This document shows, in pieces, positions 40,843 to 49,061 of a stretch of 64,000 nucleotides of DNA (position 1 is its first letter; each line of letters begins with the position of its first letter). Source of the DNA: Virgibacillus profundi (lineage in GTDB: Bacteria > Bacillota > Bacilli > Bacillales > Amphibacillaceae); assembly GCF_002287375.1 (NCBI RefSeq), contig NZ_NPOA01000011.1, positions 1 through 64,000 on the forward strand, written 5' to 3'. The position numbers were made by a program, and so were the translations under genes. The notes beneath the pieces were generated by a model. That model worked only from the letters and a program-made list of their open reading frames with translations. It ran no database searches and had not been told where the DNA came from.

Positions 40843-41667
40843 ATGCAATTTAAAACATTGAACAATGAACTTCGTATACCACAATTGGGCTATGGTGTAT
40901 GGAAAGTACCTAATGATAAGGCAACTATTGCAGTAGAACAAGCACTTGAAGCAGGCTATCGGTTGATAGATACTGCGAAAATTTACGGCAATGAACTTGG
41001 GGTTGGAAAGGCGCTTGCAGGTAGCAACCTGCCTCGTGAAGATCTTTTCATTACAACAAAAGTATGGAACGCTGATCAAGGTTATGAAAATACGTTAAGA
41101 GCATTTGATGCAAGCCTTGAAAAGCTGGGTCTCGATTATGTTGATCTATATTTGATTCATTGGCCAACACCAAAGTTTGATACATATGTAGAAACTTATA
41201 AGGCAATGGAAAAATTATATAAGGATGGGCGCACAAAGGCAATCGGCGTCTGTAATTTTGATATCGAACATTTGCAGCGAATCATGGATGAGTGTGAAGT
41301 GAAACCTGCTGTTAACCAGGTGGAGTGTCATCCGTATTTGCAACAAAAAGAGCTAAAAGCATTTTGCAGGGAACATGACATTGAAGTAGAAGCTTACAGT
41401 CCATTAATGAATGGTACCCAGGTGATGGAAAATAGCGTGATAAAAGAATTAGCAGAACGATTCGGAAAAACACCGGCTCAAGTCATTCTTCGCTGGCATC
41501 TTCAATCAGATGTTGTTGTAATTCCGAAAACAGTAACACCATCACGGATGAAAGAAAATTTAAATGTATTTGATTTCGAACTTAGCGAGGCAGATATGGA
41601 TAAAATAGCTACCCTAGATCGTAATGAAAGAAATAATGCTGTTCCAAGTGAAAATAATGACAGATAA
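40843..41667 (+). CDS. Aldo/keto reductase
   Basis: I start at ATG 40843 behind AAAGGAAG, giving 274 residues. The AKR5-type TIM barrel carries the catalytic set: Asp in RLIDTAKIYGNE, Tyr in the same motif, Lys in FITTKVWN and His in YLIHWPTP. The C-terminal IPKTVTPSRMKENL binds NADPH. It would reduce aldehydes such as methylglyoxal, as in B. subtilis YvgN/YtbE; the precise substrate is unknown. Confidence 0.9.
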   Translation: MQFKTLNNELRIPQLGYGVWKVPNDKATIAVEQALEAGYRLIDTAKIYGNELGVGKALAGSNLPREDLFITTKVWNADQGYENTLRAFDASLEKLGLDYVDLYLIHWPTPKFDTYVETYKAMEKLYKDGRTKAIGVCNFDIEHLQRIMDECEVKPAVNQVECHPYLQQKELKAFCREHDIEVEAYSPLMNGTQVMENSVIKELAERFGKTPAQVILRWHLQSDVVVIPKTVTPSRMKENLNVFDFELSEADMDKIATLDRNERNNAVPSENNDR

Positions 41668-41692
41668 AAATAAAAGATGGTAATTTCCCTTT

Positions 41693-41722
41693 TAGCCTCA
41701 AGCAAGTATTGGGGCTTTTTTG
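41693..41722 (+). terminator. Terminator after the aldo/keto reductase gene
   Basis: TAGCCTC and GGGGCTT pair across an 11-nt loop and run into TTTTTT; the dispersed repeat copy 2 begins immediately after. Confidence 0.65.
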
Positions 41723-41810
41723 GCAAATAGGAAAGTATAAAAACTTTCCTATTTGCATAAGTGCTACTAAGGTTGTCACCCAAAACCTTGGCGACAACCA
41801 AGTTTTCTAA
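41723..41810 (+). repeat. Double-hairpin dispersed repeat, copy 2
   Basis: Hairpin A is GCAAATAGGAAAGT with ACTTTCCTATTTGC; then ATAAGTGCTACTAAGG; hairpin B GGTTGTC with GACAACC; it ends in AAGTTTTCTAA. Stem bases differ from copy 1 but stay paired, which argues that the fold is kept by selection or mechanism. Confidence 0.85.
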
Positions 41811-41852
41811 CTTTGACTTAGCGAAATATATAATAATACAAAAATGGAGTGT

Positions 41853-42713
41853 TTATTTTAAATATGGTAATACAGCATTAATAGTATCTTGTAGATTGGC
41901 TGCTTGTTTGGAATACATTTCCTTTGCTTCTTTATTTTTGGTTTGGAGAGAATAGCCTTCTAAGTCTGCTTGTACTTTTTTTAACACCGCAGCCATTAAT
42001 GGACGTTGATCTACTACATGCTGTTTTGTATTATCATCATAAAAGTCTGCATATATATTTCCTTTTGAATCAACTTGGGCCAGGAATACATCTTTTACAC
42101 TTGAAGCGCCTTGTTTTTCTATCTCCCCCAATAACCATTGTTTCGAATATCCCAATGTCGATAGATTTTTATCAAGGACTTTTCCATCTACAATCACGAT
42201 TGTTGGACTATGTTCTTCTTCCACAGCTAAACCTAATATCTTGGGAGTGATTGGTTGCTGGTCCGTCTTCTTCATCACACTTAACTGTCCATTCGTTTCA
42301 AGTACCGCCATTTCAACATCGGATACTTTAAAGACGTTGTTCTCTCTTAATAAAAGCATTAATTCATTAATTGTAATTTGACTTTTCTTCAGGCTTTTCT
42401 CTAATACCTCGCCATTTTTAATCATTATTGATGGTTTACCATCCGTAATACGAGTAAACAGTCTTGATTTTAGCCCAATAATCGATAAAGTAATTGGAAA
42501 GATCCCCCATATAATCAATGAAACGACGCCGTTTGATATTTTGATATTTTGATCAACTGACATACTAGCAGCAATAGAACCAATGGTAATTCCAACACAA
42601 TAATCAAAGAAAGTTAGCTGAGAAATCTGCTTTTTCCCCATGATGCGAGCCATAATCAATAATAAAATAAAAGCACCGATTGAACGAATCAATGTTAATA
42701 AATATTCAGGCAT
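41853..42713 (-). CDS. DUF421/YetF-family membrane protein
   Basis: I start at ATG 42713 (286 residues), because GGGGGAA lies just upstream. Three N-terminal membrane helices (IMARIMGKKQISQLTFFDY marks the family) are followed by a cytoplasmic domain of two YetF-type modules. B. subtilis homologues YrbG/YetF/YkjA are spore or envelope related but poorly defined. The divergent DUF4363 lipoprotein gene at 42815 is a frequent neighbour of this family. A decayed second copy lies at 43367-43500. Confidence 0.88.
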   Translation of the reverse strand: MPEYLLTLIRSIGAFILLLIMARIMGKKQISQLTFFDYCVGITIGSIAASMSVDQNIKISNGVVSLIIWGIFPITLSIIGLKSRLFTRITDGKPSIMIKNGEVLEKSLKKSQITINELMLLLRENNVFKVSDVEMAVLETNGQLSVMKKTDQQPITPKILGLAVEEEHSPTIVIVDGKVLDKNLSTLGYSKQWLLGEIEKQGASSVKDVFLAQVDSKGNIYADFYDDNTKQHVVDQRPLMAAVLKKVQADLEGYSLQTKNKEAKEMYSKQAANLQDTINAVLPYLK

Positions 42714-42814
42714 AACAAATTCCCCCAGTTCATTGAAAATACAAGTAAGAAATCTTTTTTTTATTATTGGATAAAATAAGATAAACATTCATGATTTAGG
42801 AGGAGATATTAAAT

Positions 42815-43153
42815 ATGATGAAAAGAAGTGTTTTTTTCTTGTTAATATTAGTAATTCTTTCCGGTTGTACAAATCGAATTGGTGGTGACTATTTCTTTGA
42901 GCATATTACCGCAATGGAGAATCAGTTGGAAAAGACCAACTGGGTATTATTATCGGAAGAGGCTAGTAAATTGAAAAATATGTATTCAGATAATAAGTGG
43001 AAACTTCAATTACTGGGTGATGAGACAGAGTATGAAGGATTACATGACAATATAAATAAGCTGATTGCAGCTATTGATGTAGAAGATCAGACGGAGACAA
43101 AAGTTGGGCTAGCTGCAATTGAATCACTTTTAGAGAATATTTATTCTTTATAG
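42815..43153 (+). CDS. DUF4363-type small lipoprotein
   Basis: A 112-residue protein with a lipoprotein signal peptide and lipobox ILSGC (Cys about residue 18), then two helical regions (ENQLEKTNWVLLSEEASKL and HDNINKLIAAIDVED) as in DUF4363. Strong TTAGGAGGAG ribosome site. Divergent from the DUF421 gene with about 100 bp between; the two families are commonly neighbours, so a shared envelope role is likely but undefined. Confidence 0.75.
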   Translation: MMKRSVFFLLILVILSGCTNRIGGDYFFEHITAMENQLEKTNWVLLSEEASKLKNMYSDNKWKLQLLGDETEYEGLHDNINKLIAAIDVEDQTETKVGLAAIESLLENIYSL

Positions 43154-43366
43154 GTTTAGATCGTTGATATTAGAAGTGATATGTGGCTCGTGGAAATAAA
43201 TATTCACTAACCACAAACCCGGAAAAGCAATAAAATTTTCATTCCATTTATTAACATATAATGCTTTTGTATTCCAACATCAAATACGTCAACTAGCTGA
43301 AATATCTATTGCTTTAAAATTAAACTAACAAGCCCATTTATGGCAAGTGTACATTGGAAATACAGC

Positions 43367-43500
43367 AAACATTTCATCGGCATGTTCAGAATCTTCTTAT
43401 TGGTGATGACACGTCTCTTGGGAGGCAAACAATTAGTCAACTTACATTTTTCAATTATGTTACGGGAATAGTACTTGAATCTATTGCAAGTAGGAATAAC
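43367..43500 (+). pseudogene. Remnant of a second DUF421/YetF gene
   Basis: In one frame IGMFRIFLLVMTRLLGGKQ and, after a frame change near 43430, ISQLTFFNYVTGIVLESIAS can be read. Joined, these match residues of the intact gene at 41853-42713 (IMARIMGKKQISQLTFFDYCVGITIGSIAAS). Upstream and downstream parts are lost. The rest of 43154-43653 holds no gene. Confidence 0.7.
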
Positions 43501-43611
43501 CGAATCTTTCTCCTTCCTGATATCTATTTGTAATAATCCCCAATGTCCACAGTGTAACAATAACCAATCAAATAGTTTGATAATTAAAAGAAATCACAGT
43601 AAAATAATAAG

Positions 43612-43639
43612 TGATTACAAAATGTAAGTTGATTACAAA
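43612..43639 (+). promoter_or_regulatory. Direct repeat upstream of the SDR gene
   Basis: TGATTACAAA occurs at 43612-43621 and 43630-43639, an 18-bp period, just before the AAAAAGGAGG ribosome site. It could be an operator; the factor is unknown. Confidence 0.35.
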
Positions 43640-43653
43640 AAGGAGGAAATGAA

Positions 43654-44418
43654 ATGAGAGACAAGGTAGTACTTATTACTGGAGGTGCTGGCGGTATTGG
43701 CAAATCAACTGCACAGCTATTTTTAGACAATGAAGCGAAAGTGGTACTGGTAGATATTAATCAGGAAGCTCTGGATAATGCTAAAAATACTTTGAATGCT
43801 AACGAAGACCGTATCCATGTTGTACAAGCAAACGTCACTGATGAAGATGATGTAAAAAATTATGTAAAAGAGACAGTAGATAAATTTGGAAAGATTGATG
43901 TTTTCTTCAACAATGCAGGGGTCAATGGTCCGTTTGAAATGATTAAAGATTTGGATAAAGAAAAATTCGAGCAAACCCTGAGTATTAACGTGACAGGAGT
44001 ATTCCTTGGGCTGAAGCACGTAATTAGGCAAATGGAGGCCCAGGGTAATGGCAGCATCATCAACACAGCATCAAACGCGGCCTATATAGGTTCAGCTGGT
44101 ATGGCGGGCTATATTGCCTCGAAGCATGGGGTAGCCGGACTTACAAAAACAGCTGCTCTTGAAGCTGCGGGTAATGGAATTCGTGTAAATGCGGTCGCAC
44201 CAGCAGCAATCGATACACAAATGCTTGCCGACATCCAAAACAATATTACACCAGGTGAACCGGAACAATCCGGAGAAGCAATTAAACAGGGAATCCCTGC
44301 TGGACGCTTCGGTGCACCAGACGAGGTTGCACAGGTTGTTCTTTTCCTTGCCTCGGACAATGCATCATTTGTTAATGGCTCGCTGTATAATGTTGATGGC
44401 GGAATGCAGGCGGATTAA
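43654..44418 (+). CDS. Short-chain dehydrogenase/reductase (SDR)
   Basis: A 254-residue classical SDR: Rossmann motif GGAGGIGKS, Asp after beta-2 (LVDINQ) suggesting NAD, NNAGVNG, catalytic Ser in INTASNAAY and Tyr-Lys in YIASKHG, and the C-terminal SLYNVDGGMQAD. Resembles levodione reductase or glucose dehydrogenase-like members; substrate unknown. Strong AGGAGG site and own terminator. Confidence 0.88.
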   Translation: MRDKVVLITGGAGGIGKSTAQLFLDNEAKVVLVDINQEALDNAKNTLNANEDRIHVVQANVTDEDDVKNYVKETVDKFGKIDVFFNNAGVNGPFEMIKDLDKEKFEQTLSINVTGVFLGLKHVIRQMEAQGNGSIINTASNAAYIGSAGMAGYIASKHGVAGLTKTAALEAAGNGIRVNAVAPAAIDTQMLADIQNNITPGEPEQSGEAIKQGIPAGRFGAPDEVAQVVLFLASDNASFVNGSLYNVDGGMQAD

Positions 44419-44426
44419 TAGAGTGA

Positions 44427-44462
44427 GGATAGCTTCGAAATTGTGGGAGCTATCCTTTTTTA
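44427..44462 (+). terminator. Terminator after the second SDR gene
   Basis: AGGATAGCT and AGCTATCCT form a 9-bp stem with a 12-nt loop followed by TTTTTT. Confidence 0.83.
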
Positions 44463-44730
44463 TGGGTTTTTTGCTATAAACGAAGCAGAATAGTGACAAT
44501 AAAGTTGTGTAAAAAATAATATAGTCGTATAATTCATAAAAAAGTTAGATAAAACATCTATTACATTAACGAAGCACGCTTGTGGAACAACAGTAAAGAA
44601 CTTTCTTATTACAAATTTTGTATATTATGACATAATGAATTTAGAATAAAGCTTAAATCATTAGAACAATCCTCCATTTAATGGAGCACTGATAAAGTAA
44701 TGCAATGAATGTGAACGAAGGGAGGAAATT

Positions 44731-45414
44731 ATGGAAAACGAATGGGATGCAGCAATTGATTCACTTTCTCAAATTAGCATTAATTCAAACCGCAACAATG
44801 AACCTGTAACCATTTATGGGGATCATGAAAGTCTAAAGTTCATTGGTGTTGGGACAGATGCAGCAGTATTTCAATCTTTTCTCGCTCCTGATTATGCATT
44901 TAAATTATATGCGGAAGATAAATTAACCAAACTAAAAGCAGAATCAAAAGTTTATAATATGTTAGGAGAATCAGCGTTCTTCTCCACATGTTTTGCTTCT
45001 TACGATAATTTCCTTGTATTAAATTATGAGGAAGGAAAAACGCTCTTTGATTGCCTGCTACAAGGCGTTCATATTCCAGAGCAGGTTATAAAAGACGTGG
45101 AGCATGCTAGGGAATATGTGCGTGAAAAGGGGTTAAATCCCCGTGATATCCATTTGAAAAATATTTTGCTGCAAAACGGAAGAGCAAAAATATTGGATGT
45201 TTCGGAATATATACAGCCAGGTAATGATTTTCGATGGGAGCATTTAAAAAAGGCGTATGAAGAGCATTATCACATTATTGATGGAAAATCAGTTCCGTTT
45301 TGGTTAATGGAAACGATCCGAAAATGGTATAATCAGAGGAATAAACATTATTCCTCCTATGAAGAATTTATGAAAATTGTCTTGAAATTTAAAGCGTTAT
45401 TTAAAAATTCTTAA
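44731..45414 (+). CDS. Small protein kinase-like protein
   Basis: A 227-residue protein with a reduced kinase fold similar to the YrzF-type proteins of Bacilli. A Gly-rich loop is in FIGVGTDAAVF, the ATP-binding Lys in YAFKLYAE, the hinge near LVLNYEEG, the catalytic loop NPRDIHLKNILL (Asp and Asn present) and the metal Asp in KILDVSEY, in place of DFG. It is shorter than Hanks kinases, lacking much of the C-lobe. Activity seems possible because Lys, Asp, Asn and Asp are kept. Monocistronic with GGGAGG site. Confidence 0.75.
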   Translation: MENEWDAAIDSLSQISINSNRNNEPVTIYGDHESLKFIGVGTDAAVFQSFLAPDYAFKLYAEDKLTKLKAESKVYNMLGESAFFSTCFASYDNFLVLNYEEGKTLFDCLLQGVHIPEQVIKDVEHAREYVREKGLNPRDIHLKNILLQNGRAKILDVSEYIQPGNDFRWEHLKKAYEEHYHIIDGKSVPFWLMETIRKWYNQRNKHYSSYEEFMKIVLKFKALFKNS

Positions 45415-45483
45415 GTCTGATCAGCTCCACCAGTGAAAAAGCTAAGAATATTTAAACTTTGAACAAAAGAAAAGGAAATCAAA

Positions 45484-45541
45484 TAAAAGGATGTTGCTGT
45501 AAAAGTTATTCACTTTGCGGAAACATCCTTTTATTTTTTTA
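45484..45541 (+). terminator. Terminator-like hairpin after the kinase-like gene
   Basis: AAAAGGATGTT and AACATCCTTTT pair across a loop of about 25 nt and are followed by ATTTTTTT. Confidence 0.65.
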
Positions 45542-46348
45542 AATTTGTAGACACCCTGGACTGCGTGAAAAAAGATTGAATACTATTGAGGATCAAAATA
45601 CACGGGTAATAGAAATGTTAGTGGACATAAGGGATAAAAATTGTTTTTTTTACTAAATTAGCTAATAGTAGTTCGTTTCTAATTGTGTTAACTGTCGGAT
45701 TGCAAGGCGATCGATAACGAGGTCTTTTTATTTGGACAATGTTTTTTGAATATTATGGTTTTATTGGATAGAGATAGTGAGCTAATAAGGAGTTATAGTG
45801 TAGAAGGAAGGATAGAACAGGAAGTAATGGGTTTGTTAATATTTTTTCTTCACGCTCGAATAATTCGACTTCAAGCTAGCACTCCAGGTTGGCATTTTGC
45901 CTGCTTATTGCTGATTGGGCAACATGTAAAATTGGCAGATGCCTAGGAAACTGTTCCCGTTCTGCCACTTCCATAAAATAGCGTAATTGACGCAGTACCA
46001 TTCCTATCATCCCAATACTTATCAAAATCAGATTAATTTAATGCAAATTATATATTGTTTAGATTGATCAGAAGATTTATAATTACTAATACACAGTAAA
46101 TATAGAATTGATTGATAATTGTTGGTGAAAGTACTGAAGCATATACACAAAAACTTGACCAAGTTTTACAATTCAGACTCACTGATGAGTTCATTTTTAA
46201 TAGCTGTTTGGTTAAGAATGGATATTTTACATGTATCTTGAAATTTTCTGTCTTTATCTACATGAAGAATTTTTAGACCTGCATCGAACAAGACAAAAAA
46301 GTTATAAACTCTTTGAAAAATGGATTAAATAAAGGAGATGAATTTAAG
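45542..46348. other. Gene-free region with remnants
   Basis: No intact gene. Near 45565-45640 a plus-strand reading gives a charged helical stretch (RLNTIEDQN, IEMLVDIRDK) without a start, perhaps the tail of a lost gene. A LysR remnant lies at 45840-46001 on the minus strand. The rest to the small gene at 46349 is AT-rich with no signal I can name. Confidence 0.45.
45840..46001 (-). pseudogene. Remnant of a LysR-family regulator N-terminus
   Basis: The minus strand reads MVLRQLRYFMEVAEREQF, then LHVAQSAISRQNANLE, an in-frame TAG, and VELFEREE. This is the LysR helix-turn-helix with a short deletion in the middle and a nonsense codon; the effector domain is absent. It is clearly non-functional. 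Confidence 0.8.
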
Positions 46349-46606
46349 ATGGACTATGAAGTATTCCCAAGACGCTGGGGTTATGGACAAATTATTACAA
46401 GCCCAATTAAAGGACGTGTGGAAAGTATCAATGTCGAATCAGTAGAAAAAGTTCGAGAACAGCAATTGTTAGTAATGATTCGAGCAGAACAGGGAGATGT
46501 GAAGCAAATTCTGATTGGGATAAGCGGAATAGTCGAGAAATTAACTGTGAAAGTTGGTGACAAAGTAGTTCGTGGAGATGTTCTCCTTTTTATAAAGGAA
46601 GATTAA
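46349..46606 (+). CDS. Stand-alone biotinyl/lipoyl-fold-like small protein
   Basis: 85 residues from ATG 46349 behind AAAGGAGATG. The sequence has the two halves of a barrel-sandwich hybrid: ITSPIKGRVESINV and SGIVEKLTVKVGDKVVRGDVLLFIKE. The latter is very like the C-terminal half of biotin-carrier and lipoyl domains. The loop between lacks the modified Lys (no MKM; a Gly-Asp lies there). It is probably not biotinylated; the role is unknown. A hairpin follows at 46664. Confidence 0.65.
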   Translation: MDYEVFPRRWGYGQIITSPIKGRVESINVESVEKVREQQLLVMIRAEQGDVKQILIGISGIVEKLTVKVGDKVVRGDVLLFIKED

Positions 46607-46663
46607 TAAGTAAGGAAAGATCAAATGGTGGTCCGCAATTAAAGGTTAATCCGGGCACACGAG

Positions 46664-46699
46664 AAAGACTATCCATCTGAGATTCATAGGATAGTCTTT
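46664..46699 (+). terminator. Hairpin downstream of the biotinyl-like gene
   Basis: AAAGACTATCC and GGATAGTCTTT form an 11-bp stem with a 14-nt loop, but no T-run follows, so termination is uncertain. Confidence 0.45.
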
Positions 46700-46756
46700 G
46701 ATGCATACACTTTCGAATCCCTATCAATCTTTTTTAAAAATGGATTCTTTTTATTC

Positions 46757-46925
46757 GCCATAAAATAAGTGCATAAGTAATACTTCGGAGCAAATGCGAT
46801 AGCAGACGAAAATATTTTTCTCTTTCTATTGCATTGCTCAGGATGCTTGTGCTACAGAGTACAAGGGTTTCTAAGAAAGCAAATACGCTTTCTGGAGTTC
46901 TTTTAACAGATACTTAGTTTTCTAA
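46757..46925 (+). repeat. Dispersed repeat, copy 5 (long diverged variant)
   Basis: GCATAAGTAATACTTCGGAG, then AGCAGACGAAAATATTTTTC, and the terminal AGTTTTCTAA match the long variant at 63384-63531. The middle carries extra, partly palindromic sequence (AAAGCAAATACGCTTT). The repeat end supplies the stop codon of the isochorismatase-like gene on the other strand (46922-46924). Confidence 0.65.
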
Positions 46926-47446
46926 TATTCGTCCTCATATTCCTCAAAATCCAATACTTCAATCACATCAGACCAATGCAGTACCGTGCCAACAAAATCT
47001 CTAATATCCAGTCCCTTCATCTCATATGTTTCATCATTATTAACAGTTCCGGTAGCATCTTCAATAAATGTTACTTTAAAGCCGCGGTCATATGCTGCAA
47101 TAGCTGTGAACTGACAGCAGAATTCTGTATTAAATCCTGTTATAAAAAGATGATCCACTTCCAATTCTTCAAGTAACGAACTGAGCTCTGTTTTGAAAAA
47201 AGCACTCGGTGTCTGCTTTTCAATCACATGATCAGGGTATTGGCTAAGCGAATTATGCAGTTCTGAGCCATCACCTTTTTTATAAAGCGGGCTTTCTTTC
47301 TCATCATCCAAATGCCGAATGAAAATTACTGGCTCATCATTTTCCTTGAAATCCTGAATTACTTTCTCCATTAAAGATATTTCTTCATTAAAATCACCAA
47401 ATTCAACAATTCCATTTTGTACATCAATAACTAGTAATGCTCTCAT
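46922..47446 (-). CDS. Isochorismatase-family cysteine hydrolase
   Basis: I start at ATG 47446 behind GGGGTGAG (174 residues). Family catalytic Asp is in LLVIDVQNG, and the nucleophile Cys in GFNTEFCCQFTA; the cis-peptide GFNTEFC motif replaces the usual GxxTexC. Substrates of such proteins are amides such as nicotinamide or ureidoacrylate, and cannot be told apart here. Its C-terminus (EVLDFEEYEDEY) ends within the dispersed repeat. Confidence 0.85.
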   Translation of the reverse strand: MRALLVIDVQNGIVEFGDFNEEISLMEKVIQDFKENDEPVIFIRHLDDEKESPLYKKGDGSELHNSLSQYPDHVIEKQTPSAFFKTELSSLLEELEVDHLFITGFNTEFCCQFTAIAAYDRGFKVTFIEDATGTVNNDETYEMKGLDIRDFVGTVLHWSDVIEVLDFEEYEDEY

Positions 47447-47630
47447 TTTCTCACCCCTATTCTTAAAAGATTCGACATAAATCATATTATCCCTGCTAAG
47501 TGTTAATAGAAATTTAAGCCTCTTTTTGTAAATGTAGGCACATATGTAATTTTAGTTGCTTTATAAACATCAAATTGGATATAAATTGCGACACAAGATA
47601 GGGATCGGAAAAATCACGCAGAACTTAGAG

Positions 47631-47835
47631 CTCTCAAGGACAAAACAGACTTAATCCAAGTACGAACTGTCCAATAGAGCTTCTCAAGGACAAAACTGCC
47701 TAAAGCCAAGCTCGAACTGTCCAATAGACTTTCTCTCTACGCCCGAACTAACAAAAATGAGAAGCAAACGGTCGCATAGCACGCATCTTTACGACCAAAC
47801 GAATCAAAATCAGGTACAAAACTTCCAATAGAGAT
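47631..47835 (+). repeat. Imperfect 50-bp tandem repeats upstream of the lia operon
   Basis: CTCAAGGACAAAAC...CGAACTGTCCAATAGA occurs at 47633 and 47683 (50-bp period). A third diverged unit with CAGGTACAAAACTTCCAATAGAGA ends near 47832. No gene lies in 47447-47952; the lia promoter is probably within the last 100 bp. Confidence 0.7.
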
Positions 47836-47952
47836 ACCGTACCTACACCCCAATAAGCCCCAAGGCCTAGTACAAAATATAACTCAGGCTCATTACTGCG
47901 TCTTCGTTTTCCAGGTAAGATGGAATCAAGATAAAGAAAGGAGGCGGAATAA

Positions 47953-48306
47953 ATGAAAAAATTCATGTTGTTTGTTGGAGGGTTAATCGCCCTGTTCATT
48001 TTGTTGGCCAACCTCGGACCAATGATCCTGTTAGGCCTCAGCATCTGGTTACTGTATGTGATTTTCAAGAAATTCGTAAAAAGTGATTCAACTTCTGGGA
48101 AAATCGGCTGGGTCATATTAGGATTGATTGTTCTCAGCATTACTTTTTCTAACATATTTGCCGTGATAGGTGTTGCTGCAGCATATGTATTGTATTTAAT
48201 TTTTACAAGCTGGAAAAAGGATGATAGTGATCCAGTTGTATATGAAATGGATGATGATGACCCATTTAAAAACTTTGAACGTCAGTGGGCAGAAATAAAT
48301 AATTAA
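47953..48306 (+). CDS. liaI: LiaI-like small membrane protein
   Basis: A 117-residue protein with about four short hydrophobic segments and an acidic C-terminal tail (EMDDDDPFKNFERQW). By position before the PspA/LiaH gene it corresponds to LiaI, which anchors LiaH at the membrane during envelope stress; B. subtilis LiaI has similar size with two helices. The sequence itself is not strongly conserved, so assignment rests on context. AAAGGAGG ribosome site. Confidence 0.7.
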   Translation: MKKFMLFVGGLIALFILLANLGPMILLGLSIWLLYVIFKKFVKSDSTSGKIGWVILGLIVLSITFSNIFAVIGVAAAYVLYLIFTSWKKDDSDPVVYEMDDDDPFKNFERQWAEINN

Positions 48307-48326
48307 TTAAAAGGAGAGAGATACAA

Positions 48327-48962
48327 ATGACTAACGTATTTACACGTATGAAAGAATCCATTTCAGGTGATCTTCATGAAATGATGGATAGAAAAGAACA
48401 AAAAAACCCGATCGCAGCCTTAAATCACTATTTACGTCAAAGTGAGCAGGAAAAAGAAAAAGTAAGAAAGCTGGTTGATCGTCAGTATAAACTGAAAGAT
48501 GAATTTACGAGAGAATACCATAAAGCACAGGATCTTGCTGACAAGCGCCTGAAACAAGCTGAAATTGCGGAAAAAGCAGGAGAAGAGCAAATGCATGAAT
48601 TTGCTGTGAAGGAACATGAGGAATATCAGGTTCGAGCAGATCGGATGAAAGCTTCACGTGAAGAAGCGGTGGAGCAACTTGAATTGCTAGAACAAAAATA
48701 TGAAGATATGAAACATAAATTGAAGGACATGCACCTGCGTCGTATGGAATTAATGGGACGTGAAAACATTGCCCATGCAAATCATCAAATTAATAAAGTA
48801 GTTGAGGAAGCATCTGACAAGCCATTCTCTAAGTTTGCTGAAATGGAGCAATATATCGAAGGATTGGAGTATAAAGTGAACAGTTCTTTCTATCGCAGCA
48901 CCTTCGATAGCAAGATTGCGAAACTGGAAAAAGAAATGAATGAAAAAGGAAACCAGGCTTAA
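48327..48962 (+). CDS. liaH: PspA/IM30-family protein LiaH
   Basis: A 211-residue, almost wholly helical coiled-coil protein with the PspA start (FTRMKESISGDLHEMMDRKEQKNPIAALNHYLRQSEQEKEKV in pieces) and the C-terminal YEDMKHKLKDMHLRRMELM. PspA/LiaH proteins assemble into rings or rods on damaged membranes. It lies between liaI and liaF in a five-gene operon. Confidence 0.9.
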   Translation: MTNVFTRMKESISGDLHEMMDRKEQKNPIAALNHYLRQSEQEKEKVRKLVDRQYKLKDEFTREYHKAQDLADKRLKQAEIAEKAGEEQMHEFAVKEHEEYQVRADRMKASREEAVEQLELLEQKYEDMKHKLKDMHLRRMELMGRENIAHANHQINKVVEEASDKPFSKFAEMEQYIEGLEYKVNSSFYRSTFDSKIAKLEKEMNEKGNQA

Positions 48963-49061
48963 CTTGTTAAATTTCTACAGAAAAAAATTAAATAATGTTA
49001 TAATTTACAGGCGCATTTAATTGCGTCTGTTTTACATAAAAAAGAAAGGAGGATCATTCTT

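Noticed and set aside
43306-43560. A minus-strand reading of 84 codons
   Set aside because: It is antisense to the DUF421 remnant, with unusual composition and no ribosome site.
45746-45946. A plus-strand reading of 66 codons starting MNIMVLLDRDSE
   Set aside because: It has no ribosome site and runs opposite to a clear LysR remnant on the minus strand, which explains the open frame.
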